Assembly (NCBI GenBank): GCA_934643825.1
Contig: CAKUCW010000040.1
Location: 1-23,028 of the forward strand
Origin: an uncultured Clostridia bacterium
Lineage (GTDB): Bacteria; Bacillota; Clostridia; Christensenellales; Aristaeellaceae
Direction of reading: 5' to 3'
DNA: 23,028 nucleotides
Shown: positions 1 through 8,296 of the stretch, in pieces
Position numbering within the stretch: position 1 is the first letter of the stretch
Layout: each line of letters opens with the position of its first letter
The notes under the pieces: model-generated
The model's input: only the letters and a program-made list of their open reading frames with translations
The model's database searches: none
What the model was told of the DNA's origin: nothing
Made by a program: the position numbers and the translations under genes

Positions 1-1945
1 ACGGCGGGAAGAGGTCGCGGACTTCTTTTCCCCGCGCAAGCGGGGGTGATCCCACCCCAACGGGCAGACGCTCGCCTGGGCTTTTCTTTTCCCCGCACAA
101 GCGGGGGTGATCCTATGTACAAGCAGAGCTTCGGAATCGAGATCGACTTTTCCCCGCACAAGCGGGGGTGATCCCGGCGTGATGTGCGTATAGGTCGCTA
201 ATGTCAGCTTTTCCCCGCGTAAGCGGGGGTGATCCCCGCCTGCGCAAGCAGGGCTCGAGCTTGCCCCCCTTTTCCCCGCGTAAGCGGGGGTGATCCCTTG
301 CTGGTAACTTGCAGAAGCTTGCAAAAGGCCTTTTCCCCGCGTAAGCGGGGGTGATCCTGCGTTCCGGCTCATGATATCAGCACGCGCAAACTTTTCCCCG
401 CGCAAGCGGGGGTGATCCCAGATCGAGCAGACGCGGGCGCAGATTGACCGGCTTTTCCCCGCGCAAGCGGGGGTGATCCTTCATTGTGGAAGACCTCGTC
501 TAGCTCGTTTTCCTTTTCCCCGCGCAAGCGGGGGTGATCCCAGTGCCGGGTTTAGCAGATTCTTCCCCGTTACCTTTTCCCCGCGCAAGCGGGGGTGATC
601 CTGAATTGCATTCAAATCCGGTTGCCGAAAGTGCCTTTTCCCCGCACAAGCGGGGGTGATCCCTACTCTGACCCAAAAATGATCATCGGAGCTTCCTTTT
701 CCCCGCGCAAGCGGGGGTGATCCTGCTCCCGGCACGTTTTCCCAGACGGCGTATCGCTTTTCCCCGCACAAGCGGGGGTGATCCTGTTGTCGGTGTGCTT
801 CTGAACAACTATCAGGACTTTTCCCCGCGCAAGCGGGGGTGATCCCGTCATACACGATTGCAAGCCCTAATTTGCGAACTTTTCCCCGCGCAAGCGGGGG
901 TGATCCCAGCATGTATCGAACAGACTGCGAAGGAAAACACTTTTCCCCGCGCAAGCGGGGGTGATCCTGGTTATATGATCATCTACTTTATCATTATATA
1001 CTTTTCCCCGCGCAAGCGGGGGTGATCCTCTGGATGACGGCGAGAAAGGAGACAGCAAGTTCTTTTCCCCGCGCAAGCGGGGGTGATCCTAGTCTGATGG
1101 GCGGCGGCTAAAAAGCTTTTCTGCTTTTCCCCGCGCAAGCGGGGGTGATCCCGTGAATCACGCCATGGGCTAGGTCGATATCCCCTTTTCCCCGCGCAAG
1201 CGGGGGTGATCCTTCATTCCGGAAAGACATGAGCGCCCAATAAAACTTTTCCCCGCGCAAGCGGGGGTGATCCTATTCAACCCATCATGAAAAAGAATAT
1301 GGTTAACTTTTCCCCGCGCAAGCGGGGGTGATCCCGATACCTCTGCGTATCCACAATGAGTTCTCGGCTTTTCCCCGCGCAAGCGGGGGTGATCCCCACC
1401 ATATTTCACGCTGGAAAAGATCAGGCTACTTTTCCCCGCGCAAGCGGGGGGTGATCCCTGTTTGCCGTTCCGCTGCAAAAAAAGACCATTCTTTTCCCCG
1501 CACAAGCGGGGGTGATCCCCGTTTAGGTGATACCATTGAGGAAATTTATATCTTTTCCCCGCACAAGCGGGGGTGATCCGCGGCGACGAGGCGACCCGGC
1601 GACGGCGCGAACCTTTTCCCCGCACAAGCGGGGGTGATCCCCGGAGACCGACCTCCTCGATATGTTCGCTCGCCTTTTCCCCGTGCAAGCGGGGGTGATC
1701 CTCAGCAAACGGGGGAATGGGAAGACCCTAAAACCTTTTTCCCGCGCAAGCGGGGGTGATCCTCCAAATTCCGTTTCGCAGCTTGCAACGTGGCTCTTTT
1801 CCCCGCACAAGCGGGGGTGATCCCGGAAATTGCAAAAGGCTTGTCGCCGTCCGGCGCTTTTCCCCGCACAAGTGGGGGTGATCCCGACGTCTGCGACATT
1901 TGGCAACTGCCACACATCTTTTCCCCGCGAAAGGGAATACGAAGA
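1..1945 (+). CRISPR. Type I-E-like CRISPR array, leader-distal part (31 full repeats plus decayed terminal repeat)
   Basis: A 28-bp repeat beginning CTTTTCCCCGC and ending GCGGGGGTGATCC recurs from position 25 on a 61-bp period; starts run 25, 86, 147 and so on to 1857, with a decayed copy at 1918. With the variable next base counted, this is the 29+32 layout of type I-E. The repeat folds as CCCCGC, a 4-nt loop, GCGGGG. The 3' part GTGATCC matches the 5' handle of known Gram-positive I-E crRNAs. Two steps are 62 bp: one spacer is a base longer (1090-1123) and one repeat has a sixth G (1429-1457). Bases 1-24 are the end of a further spacer. The decayed repeat is on the right, so leader, promoter and acquisition end lie to the left and transcription should be rightward. 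No cas gene is in the window. Translated reading frames here are artefacts of the repeat. Confidence 0.98.
1918..1945 (+). repeat. Degenerate terminal CRISPR repeat
   Basis: The first 12 bases match the array repeat (CTTTTCCCCGCG), then the sequence departs as AAAGGGAATACG, destroying the right arm of the hairpin and the GTGATCC handle. A decayed last repeat is usual at the leader-distal end, so this fixes the polarity of the array. Confidence 0.93.
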
Positions 1946-2016
1946 ACCATTTAAAACCAAATTTAAAGAAAAAGGGAAATGTGTTGTAATTCGTGCTGCT
2001 ATTTATCGGCAGTTTG

Positions 2017-2044
2017 TTGCAAAAAACGCGAAAATCTGTATAAT
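2017..2044 (+). promoter_or_regulatory. Predicted sigma-A promoter for the alpha-mannosidase gene
   Basis: TTGCAA (2017-2022) and TATAAT (2039-2044) are separated by 16 bp, which predicts a transcript start near 2051 and a leader of about 70 nt. The stretch between the CRISPR end and this site (1946-2016) is AT-rich trailer sequence with no gene that I can see. Confidence 0.7.
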
Positions 2045-2118
2045 TAAGCTCATGGAAAACTGACGCGCTCTGCGGGGCAGGGCGGCGAATGAAGAATGGA
2101 GAAAGAAAGAGGGATACG

Positions 2119-5100
2119 ATGCTGTCTCCTGAATGGAAGGATCGCGTAGATCATTGGATTTACACTCTATCCGAGGAATTCTATGAGCCGAAGGGCATCT
2201 TGAATTTTGAAGGATACACCACTTATGAGATGCTCACGAAGCAGGAAGCGGAAACCGGCCCGTTTGCAGCCATGCCGGAGGGAACGCAATGGGGCAGAAT
2301 GTGGGAATATGGCTGGTTTAAGGCGGCGTTTACGGCGGACGAGAGCGTTTCAGGGGAAATGCTCGTCATGGATATTCAAACGGGCGGAGAGGCGACCCTG
2401 TTTGTCAACGGCGAAGAATTCGGCACGCATCGAGCTGAATGGGTCAAAGAGCCGCACCATTATATATGCGATCAGGTTTTGACCCGCAAGGCGGTGCCGG
2501 GGGAGAAATTCCATATTCTGCTGGAAGCCTACGGCGGGCATGATTTCCCGGACAGCCCGCTCGGAGGATGCACCACGGGTCCGGTTCGCGAGGGCGATTA
2601 TGCGCCGAAGGATCCGAACATGCCGCGCCAGTGCATCGGCAGAAGCACATGGGGAATTTGGCACGAAGCAGCCTATCAGCTGTGGCTGGATGTCTGCATG
2701 CTGCGTGATCTGCTTGAGGTGACGGATGAGGCGTCGCTTTGGGCGGCTAAAATCGAAGAGGCTTTGGAGCAGTTTACGTTGATCGTGGACTTTGAACAGC
2801 CGCGGGAGGACAGGCTGCGGAGTTACCGATGCGCAAGGGAGAAGATCCACCCCGTGCTGGAGGCGCACAACGGAACCTTTGCGCCGGATTTTTACGCGAT
2901 CGGCAATGCCCATTTGGATATCTGCTGGCTGTGGCCCTATCGGGAAACGCAGCGCAAGGTGGCAAGGACGTTCGCCCAGCAGGTTCGGCTGATGGACTTG
3001 TATCCCGAATACAAGTTTATTCAAAGCCAGCCGCAAAGCTATCTGATTTGCAAGCAGCTTTATCCGAAGCTGTATGAAAAAGTCAAGGAAAAGATAAAAG
3101 CCGGTCAGTGGATTGCGGACGGAAGCATGTGGGTTGAACCGGATACGAACATGGCTTCCGGCGAGGCGCTGATTCGCCAGATCATCCATGGCAAGCGCTT
3201 TTACAAGGAAGAATTTGGCGTGGACTGTCAGCTCCTCTGGCTGCCGGATACGTTCGGTTACAGCGCGGTTCTGCCGCAGATTCTCAAGGGATGCGGCGTA
3301 AAATATCTGACTACGCAGAAGATATTCTGGACATACAACGGTTCGGAACCTTTCCCGTATCACTATTTCACATGGCAGGGCATGGACGGCAGCGAAATCG
3401 TTTCCTTCCTTCACATGGATTACACATCCAGAACGGATGCGGCGACGGTTGTAAAACGCTGGAAGGAGCGCGTGCAGAAACGCGACATCACGAAATTCCT
3501 GTTGCCGTTTGGCTATGGCGACGGCGGCGGCGGACCGACGCGGGATCACATTGAAAATGTCCTTCGCGAAAAGGATTTGGAGGGCGTGCCGAAGGTGCGG
3601 ATGGAAAGCCCGCAGACCTTTTTTGAGGACTGTGCGCAAGAGGGTGCGCCGAAAAACCGCTATGTCGGCGAGCTGTATTTCCAGTGCCATCGCGGAACCT
3701 ATACGACGCAGGCGGCAATCAAGCGCGGCAACCGCAAGAGCGAGTTGGCGCTGCGCGAGGCGGAAATCTGGTGCATTGCGGCGCGGAATGCGCTGGCGTA
3801 TCCGGCGGAAGAACTTGACCGCTGCTGGAAAAACGTGCTGGTCAACCAGTTCCATGATATTCTGCCGGGAAGCAGCATTGCGCGGGTTTATGAAGACGCA
3901 CGCAAGCTGTATGACGACGTGCTGGAGCATGCCGGGCAGATCGTGAGCCATGCGCAGCAGGCGCTGACGCGGGATGACGGCGTATCGTATTTCAACAGCC
4001 TCTCTTGGACGCGCAAGGCGCTTGTGCGAACCGAAGAGGGATACGGCTTTGCGACGATCCCGTCCATGGGCGCGACATCGAGCGTAGACAGGTCGGCGCC
4101 CGAACAGCCTGTGTATATGCGGGCGGAAGGCGACGCAATCGTCATGGGCAACGGTCTGCTCGAAATCCGGCTGAACAGCCGCGGAGAGATGACCGATTGC
4201 CGCGATGCGCAGGGAATCAGGCGAATCGGCGAAAAGGCAAATGTGCTTCACATGTACAAGGATGTGCCGCGCAAATTCGATGCGTGGGATATCGACAGCA
4301 TGTATCCGCTTTCCCCCGTGGAACTGGATGGAACGAGCAAAATTGAGCCGATTGAAAACACACCGTGGCATTGCGCTGCCCGCGTGACGCGCCGAATCGG
4401 GCATTCTGATTGGGTGCAGACGATTTCGATGACGGCGGGAAAACCGCAGGTGGATTTTGATACCCGGGTTTTCTGGCACGAAACGCATCGGCTGCTGAAG
4501 GCGGCGTTCCAGACGGGCATTCAGACGGATGAGGCGATCAACGAGATTCAATTCGGCTATGTTCGCCGTCCGACGCATCAGAGCCGCCGCTATGACGCGG
4601 ATCGCTTTGAGGTCTGCAACCATCGCTATACGGCGCTCTGCGACGAGGGACGCGGTGCGGCGGTACTCAACGAGAGCAAATACGGGATCAGCCAATTGGG
4701 CGATACCCTTGCGCTTACGCTTCTGCGGGCGGCGAAGAGCCCGGATTTCCACGCCGATCAGGGTGAACACCATTTTGCATACAGCTATTATCTGTGGGAT
4801 GGCGCTTTTGCCGACAGCGATGTTGTCCGCGCCGGTTACGAGTTTAACGTGCCGGTGACAAGCGCGAAGGGATGCGCGGATTTCTCGCTGCTGTCCGTGG
4901 ACAAGCCGAATGTGGTGGTTGAAACCGTCAAGGCGGCGGAAGACGGAAGCGGCGACATCGTCATCAGGCTGTATGAGAGCAAGCGTGCATCCTGCACGGC
5001 AGAGCTGACGCTGAACATGACGGTGAGCAGCGTTTATGCCTGCGATATGATGGAAAACCGGCAGAATGAACTGGCATACAGAGAAGGAAAAGTGAAGCTG

Positions 5101-5145
5101 CCCCTGCGTGGCTTTGAGATTGTGACGCTGCGCGTGAAAAAGTAA
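2119..5145 (+). CDS. Alpha-mannosidase, glycoside hydrolase family 38
   Basis: Retaining zinc-dependent alpha-mannosidase, expected to release mannose from alpha-mannosides such as host or yeast N-glycan fragments. No signal peptide is visible, so it is probably cytoplasmic. Family signatures, numbered from the start chosen here: GNAHLDICWLWP with zinc ligands H265 and D267, LPDTFGY with the catalytic nucleophile and zinc ligand D377, GYGDGGGGPTRDH, and NQFHDILPGSSI with zinc ligand H579. The rest is the usual beta-rich C-terminal part, and about 1008 residues is normal for the family. I chose the ATG at 2119 because AGAGGG lies 5 nt before it; an in-frame ATG at 2089 adds ten residues but has a poorer ribosome site. 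It has its own promoter, and its end lies 8 bp before a MITE-like element whose right side is a likely terminator. No sugar transporter or regulator is adjacent. Confidence 0.95.
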   Translation: MLSPEWKDRVDHWIYTLSEEFYEPKGILNFEGYTTYEMLTKQEAETGPFAAMPEGTQWGRMWEYGWFKAAFTADESVSGEMLVMDIQTGGEATLFVNGEEFGTHRAEWVKEPHHYICDQVLTRKAVPGEKFHILLEAYGGHDFPDSPLGGCTTGPVREGDYAPKDPNMPRQCIGRSTWGIWHEAAYQLWLDVCMLRDLLEVTDEASLWAAKIEEALEQFTLIVDFEQPREDRLRSYRCAREKIHPVLEAHNGTFAPDFYAIGNAHLDICWLWPYRETQRKVARTFAQQVRLMDLYPEYKFIQSQPQSYLICKQLYPKLYEKVKEKIKAGQWIADGSMWVEPDTNMASGEALIRQIIHGKRFYKEEFGVDCQLLWLPDTFGYSAVLPQILKGCGVKYLTTQKIFWTYNGSEPFPYHYFTWQGMDGSEIVSFLHMDYTSRTDAATVVKRWKERVQKRDITKFLLPFGYGDGGGGPTRDHIENVLREKDLEGVPKVRMESPQTFFEDCAQEGAPKNRYVGELYFQCHRGTYTTQAAIKRGNRKSELALREAEIWCIAARNALAYPAEELDRCWKNVLVNQFHDILPGSSIARVYEDARKLYDDVLEHAGQIVSHAQQALTRDDGVSYFNSLSWTRKALVRTEEGYGFATIPSMGATSSVDRSAPEQPVYMRAEGDAIVMGNGLLEIRLNSRGEMTDCRDAQGIRRIGEKANVLHMYKDVPRKFDAWDIDSMYPLSPVELDGTSKIEPIENTPWHCAARVTRRIGHSDWVQTISMTAGKPQVDFDTRVFWHETHRLLKAAFQTGIQTDEAINEIQFGYVRRPTHQSRRYDADRFEVCNHRYTALCDEGRGAAVLNESKYGISQLGDTLALTLLRAAKSPDFHADQGEHHFAYSYYLWDGAFADSDVVRAGYEFNVPVTSAKGCADFSLLSVDKPNVVVETVKAAEDGSGDIVIRLYESKRASCTAELTLNMTVSSVYACDMMENRQNELAYREGKVKLPLRGFEIVTLRVKK

Positions 5146-5153
5146 AGCAAACC

Positions 5154-5352
5154 GGGTCTGTCAAGCTAACAACACCGATATTTTGAGAAAAAAACGAAGT
5201 ATTTGCGCCCGAAGGTTTCCAAAGAGCGATGCGCCAAACGGGCGCCGTAAACGCTCGGAAAGCCCTTTGGTGGGGCGATGGGGCAAAGCCCCATATCCAC
5301 AAATGCTCGGATATTTGTTTCTTGAAATGCTCGGTTTAAGTTTGACAGCCCC
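5154..5352. mobile_element. MITE-like inverted-repeat element, copy 1
   Basis: The ends are imperfect inverted repeats: GGGTCTGTCAAGC on the left, and GCTCGGTTTAAGTTTGACA followed by GCCCC on the right. The interior is almost identical to copy 2 at 8297-8468, including GTATTTGCGCCCGAAGG and a hairpin at 5270-5300 (GTGG, ATGGGGC, loop AAA, GCCCCAT, CCAC). Relative to copy 2 it carries about 27 extra bases (near 5230-5256) that form their own hairpin, GCGCC-AAACG-GGCGC, inside AGCG/CGCT. A run of seven T follows at 5355-5361, so on the plus strand the folded element would act as an intrinsic terminator for the mannosidase gene. There is no transposase inside; this is a non-autonomous or intergenic palindromic repeat. 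The rest of the 5146-5493 gap holds only a weak promoter and the next ribosome site. Confidence 0.8.
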
Positions 5353-5371
5353 GGTTTTTTTGAAATATGGA
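5342..5371 (+). promoter_or_regulatory. Possible promoter formed by the right end of the MITE-like element
   Basis: The right terminal repeat contains an exact TTGACA (5342-5347). TATGGA (5366-5371) follows after 18 bp and is only a fair -10 box. It would transcribe the secreted protein gene at 5494. The T-run inside the spacer also fits a terminator, so the promoter reading is tentative. Confidence 0.3.
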
Positions 5372-5493
5372 AATTTGCGCGAAATCATCCGCTGGTGCAG
5401 AGAGAATTATGGAAAATTGAGGATGAAAGCATGGATGTCAGTCGTTTTGTATACAGAGGACGCTGAAAGGCGGAAAAACGGGAGGAAATCGGT

Positions 5494-6624
5494 ATGAAAC
5501 GAATGGCTGTTTTGTGTTTGCTGCTGCTCTGCGCGAGGGCGGCGTGGGCGGAGGACTTTTCCGCTTATGAGATCAAGACCCATGGTTTTCCAATTTTTGC
5601 GCCGAGTGTCATCATGGACAATGGCGATATGCTTTTCCAAACTTGGGATGACCGAGCGGGTACAATTGGGGAAGACCATCCGTGGCATCTGGAGTGGATG
5701 CGCGATGGAAACGTGTATCGGGATTTTCCGTATACGAACGACGATTCTTGTTCGTGGAACGCATCGACCTTTATGCCGATTGGCGATGAATGCTATGTAA
5801 TCGTGCCGGATTCATCTCGGAAGAGCGGAGAAGGGGCGAACGGTTTGATGCTAGAGGTTTATCGCTGGACGGATGCGGGCATGGAGCGGATCGCGGCGAT
5901 TGAGGATTGCGCAGAGGGAAATATTGCGGTACTGCGCGGAGCGTTTGCCGTATGGAAAAGGGAAAGCGGCACGATGCAGATCAATCGGTACGAGGGTACG
6001 CCATTGCAGACGTATCAGCTCAAGCCGGAAAACCAGATGATACAGGTTTTGGAGGCGGAGGACGGGACGCTGTATGCGCTGATTGTAGATTACCGCAACG
6101 CGGATTGGGCATATACGGTTTATGCGTTAAAGGACGGGGCTGTTCTTTGGCAGCGCGAATATCAGAATTATGTGGGCATGAAATGCCCGGGGGATGGATA
6201 CCTGTATATTCTCAAGCTGGAAGGCGAGGGGGATTACAAAGCGATTCAGATTGAGCGTTTGGACGCGGAGGGAAACGCAGTGATGAGCCGAACGCTGTCC
6301 GCAGACAGGCTCGTGCTTTCCTGCGGCATGACGGTTCATCCGGAAAACGGGCGGCTGATGCTTTTTGGAAAAGGCGTTGCGGCTTCGCGCAGCCAATACA
6401 ACGTATTTGTTATGGAACTGGATCAGGATATGCGGGAAATATCGGTCGATGTCCGCCGATTCTGTTACAAGAAGGATTACAGCTTTTCGGTTTGCCCGAT
6501 GCCTGATGGAAGCGTCAGCCTATTCAGCAACGGTTCCGGCGATGAACAGCAGGAAGGCATGCCCGTGATGGTTCCGTTTGAGGCGCTGCAACAAGCAGAC
6601 CGAAACGGAATCGAGCTTCGCTGA
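5494..6624 (+). CDS. Secreted protein of unknown function, propeller-like
   Basis: A 376-residue protein with a clear Sec signal peptide: MKR, a hydrophobic stretch, and a likely signal peptidase I cut after AWA (residue 19). GGAGG at 5481-5485 sits 8 nt before the ATG. The body is rich in Trp, Tyr and Asp and has recurring short units such as GDGYLYILKL and DGTLYALIV, which suggests repeated beta-blades of a propeller or quinoprotein-like fold; this is inference from texture, not a recognised domain. There is no lipobox, LPxTG anchor or membrane segment after the signal. The next gene, 63 bp on in the same direction, also encodes a secreted protein, so the two probably share a transcript. 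I do not recognise the family. Confidence 0.8.
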   Translation: MKRMAVLCLLLLCARAAWAEDFSAYEIKTHGFPIFAPSVIMDNGDMLFQTWDDRAGTIGEDHPWHLEWMRDGNVYRDFPYTNDDSCSWNASTFMPIGDECYVIVPDSSRKSGEGANGLMLEVYRWTDAGMERIAAIEDCAEGNIAVLRGAFAVWKRESGTMQINRYEGTPLQTYQLKPENQMIQVLEAEDGTLYALIVDYRNADWAYTVYALKDGAVLWQREYQNYVGMKCPGDGYLYILKLEGEGDYKAIQIERLDAEGNAVMSRTLSADRLVLSCGMTVHPENGRLMLFGKGVAASRSQYNVFVMELDQDMREISVDVRRFCYKKDYSFSVCPMPDGSVSLFSNGSGDEQQEGMPVMVPFEALQQADRNGIELR

Positions 6625-6687
6625 CGGAATTCGAAAAAGCGCAAATGGCGGGGATATTGCCTAATCAGAAACGGAGGGCGGAACGTG

Positions 6688-8199
6688 ATGAAACGGTTTG
6701 CAGTGAAGATGCTGGCGGCTGTGCTGCTCATGGCGGTGAGCGCAGTCGGTCTTGCACAGGACAATCAGAATGAGAAAATCATTGCGGCGGTTCAGGCACT
6801 GTGCGGCGAAAATGTTCAGGTGCTTTCCGGCAGCGCGTGCGGCAGCAGGGGCGCGGCTGTTGTGCGTGAAGCGGACGGATACAGCCTGTATGTGCTTTCC
6901 GAAGAGAACGGACAGTGGAAAGCCGTATTCCGCAATCCCCATGCGGCGAAGGAGAACAGCAGCGTCTATTTGGATACGGATGAGCTGCTGATCCTCAGCT
7001 GGCAGGAGGGGAGCATGTTTAAGCAATACTATTTCAGATGGAAGGATGCGTGGACACTCAGTTCGGTGATCGATTATGACACGATGCCCGATGAATACGA
7101 CGGCTTGACGGAGTATCTGACCGATTGGACAGCCGATGCGATTCGCAGCGAAATCTGCTATACGGACAGGGAAGGCAACGTGCTGAATACCCGAAAAACC
7201 GCTGAGCTGCCGAATGTACTGAGCCGCGAGGCGTGTCTGCTTGAAAACTTTGACGCAAACCAGCCGCCTTTTACCGGAAGCGGCTATCTGCCTGATGATT
7301 TGCAGGGCGAGAGTGACATTTTGAAAAAGGTGTTTGAATGGGTGGCTCCGCCCGACTGTACCTATGTGGACGGACTGCTGGAGGGGGCGAAGCTGCAATT
7401 CATTGCGGACAAGGCGGACGGGACGCGTGTGCTGCTGTGCGGCTGGTTTGACGGGTCGGAAGGCTGGGGACTCATGGAAAGCACGCCGCTGCCTGCCGGA
7501 ACGGAAATCGGAATCGAGAACTTTGTCGATACGCTGAATTTGGGGCTGAAGGGATACGGCGTGAGCATCGGCAAGAGAGCGGACGGAAAATGGGGCGCTG
7601 TCGGCGCATTGGGCGAGGATTATTTTGCGCTGGGCAGCTGTTGGGTGAGCGACGGGACTTTGTGGTGGAACGCCGATCCGGCAATCGGCACGACGCCGTG
7701 GAACGACATCACCTGCATGGACTGGGAATCCCTTCCGCGCAGCATGGATGAAGCCAAGGCGATGCTGGATCCGAGCGGATGGGCTACGCCGAACAACCCC
7801 GACCCGAAGGACAGGCTTCATCTGCGGGAGCATCCGGACAAGAACAGCCGCTCTCTCGGCAAATACTACAACGGCACGCCGCTTCGCGTGATTGCGCAGG
7901 AGGGCGATTTTACAAAGGTGCGCATCGGCAATCAGGTAGGCTACATGATGACGAAATACCTTCTGTTTGGCGAAGCGATCAACCGACAGGAAACGGCGCT
8001 GCGCGGAAAAATAAGCGTCAATCCCGTGACCCAAATCCTCTGGTACGGGGAAGCCGAAGAAGAGGACATCATGAGCGACGAGGTGAATGGGCTGCTGATC
8101 GTCGGCGTGGCGGAGGACAGATGGTATTGGGTATGGGATCCCTATAAGAATCGCTTTGGGCGAATTTTACAGAGCGAGCTTTGGGACGGAAACGGCTAA
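6688..8199 (+). CDS. Secreted SH3b-domain protein of unknown function
   Basis: About 503 residues with a signal peptide (MKRFAVKMLAAVLLM, likely cut near residue 23 after GLA). Residues about 376-428 look like a bacterial SH3 domain: RLHLREHPDKNSRSLGKYYN, then TPLRVIAQEGDFTKVRIG, then VGYMMTKYL. SH3b domains commonly bind peptidoglycan peptides, so a role at the cell wall or outside the cell is likely. The region between signal and SH3b has no motif I recognise. GGAGGG at 6673-6678 lies 9 nt before ATG 6688; a GTG at 6685 is the only nearby alternative start. It follows the other secreted protein by 63 bp and is probably cotranscribed with it. The gene ends just before inverted repeats and MITE copy 2. 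Confidence 0.82.
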   Translation: MKRFAVKMLAAVLLMAVSAVGLAQDNQNEKIIAAVQALCGENVQVLSGSACGSRGAAVVREADGYSLYVLSEENGQWKAVFRNPHAAKENSSVYLDTDELLILSWQEGSMFKQYYFRWKDAWTLSSVIDYDTMPDEYDGLTEYLTDWTADAIRSEICYTDREGNVLNTRKTAELPNVLSREACLLENFDANQPPFTGSGYLPDDLQGESDILKKVFEWVAPPDCTYVDGLLEGAKLQFIADKADGTRVLLCGWFDGSEGWGLMESTPLPAGTEIGIENFVDTLNLGLKGYGVSIGKRADGKWGAVGALGEDYFALGSCWVSDGTLWWNADPAIGTTPWNDITCMDWESLPRSMDEAKAMLDPSGWATPNNPDPKDRLHLREHPDKNSRSLGKYYNGTPLRVIAQEGDFTKVRIGNQVGYMMTKYLLFGEAINRQETALRGKISVNPVTQILWYGEAEEEDIMSDEVNGLLIVGVAEDRWYWVWDPYKNRFGRILQSELWDGNG

Positions 8200-8250
8200 G
8201 CGGGCTGAGCCCGCCTGCACTTCCGCCGAAGTTAGCAAAGCATGGAAGTG
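8200..8250. other. Two inverted repeats directly after the SH3b gene
   Basis: GCGGGCT-G-AGCCCGC (8200-8214) starts at the base after the stop codon. A second pair, CACTTCC (8218-8224) and GGAAGTG (8244-8250), follows. Neither has a T-run, so they may be 3'-end stabilisers or a weak terminator. The remaining 8251-8296 holds nothing I recognise. Confidence 0.5.
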
Positions 8251-8296
8251 CTGCGCACGCGGGCGATTTTGTGCAACCGCCAAGACATAATAAAAA

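Noticed and set aside
53..1917. Self-targeting spacers against genes in this window
   Set aside because: Reading the spacers against the rest of the window by eye gave only short chance matches; a computed search would be needed for certainty.
481..1960. Several long open frames on both strands inside the CRISPR array, with repeated GSPPLARGK, ITPACAGK and DHPRLRGEK peptides
   Set aside because: They are translations of the CRISPR repeat in three frames, a well-known false gene type.
2350..4773. An 807-codon open frame on the minus strand
   Set aside because: It lies opposite the GH38 gene, has Arg/His/Ala-rich shadow composition, and no family motifs.
5423..5497. A 24-codon frame ending in ATGA overlap with the secreted-protein gene, a possible leader peptide
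   Set aside because: It has no properly spaced ribosome site and no sign of a regulatory codon run.
6661..8034. A 457-codon minus-strand open frame
   Set aside because: It is the mirror of the SH3b protein gene, which has signal peptide, ribosome site and domain evidence.
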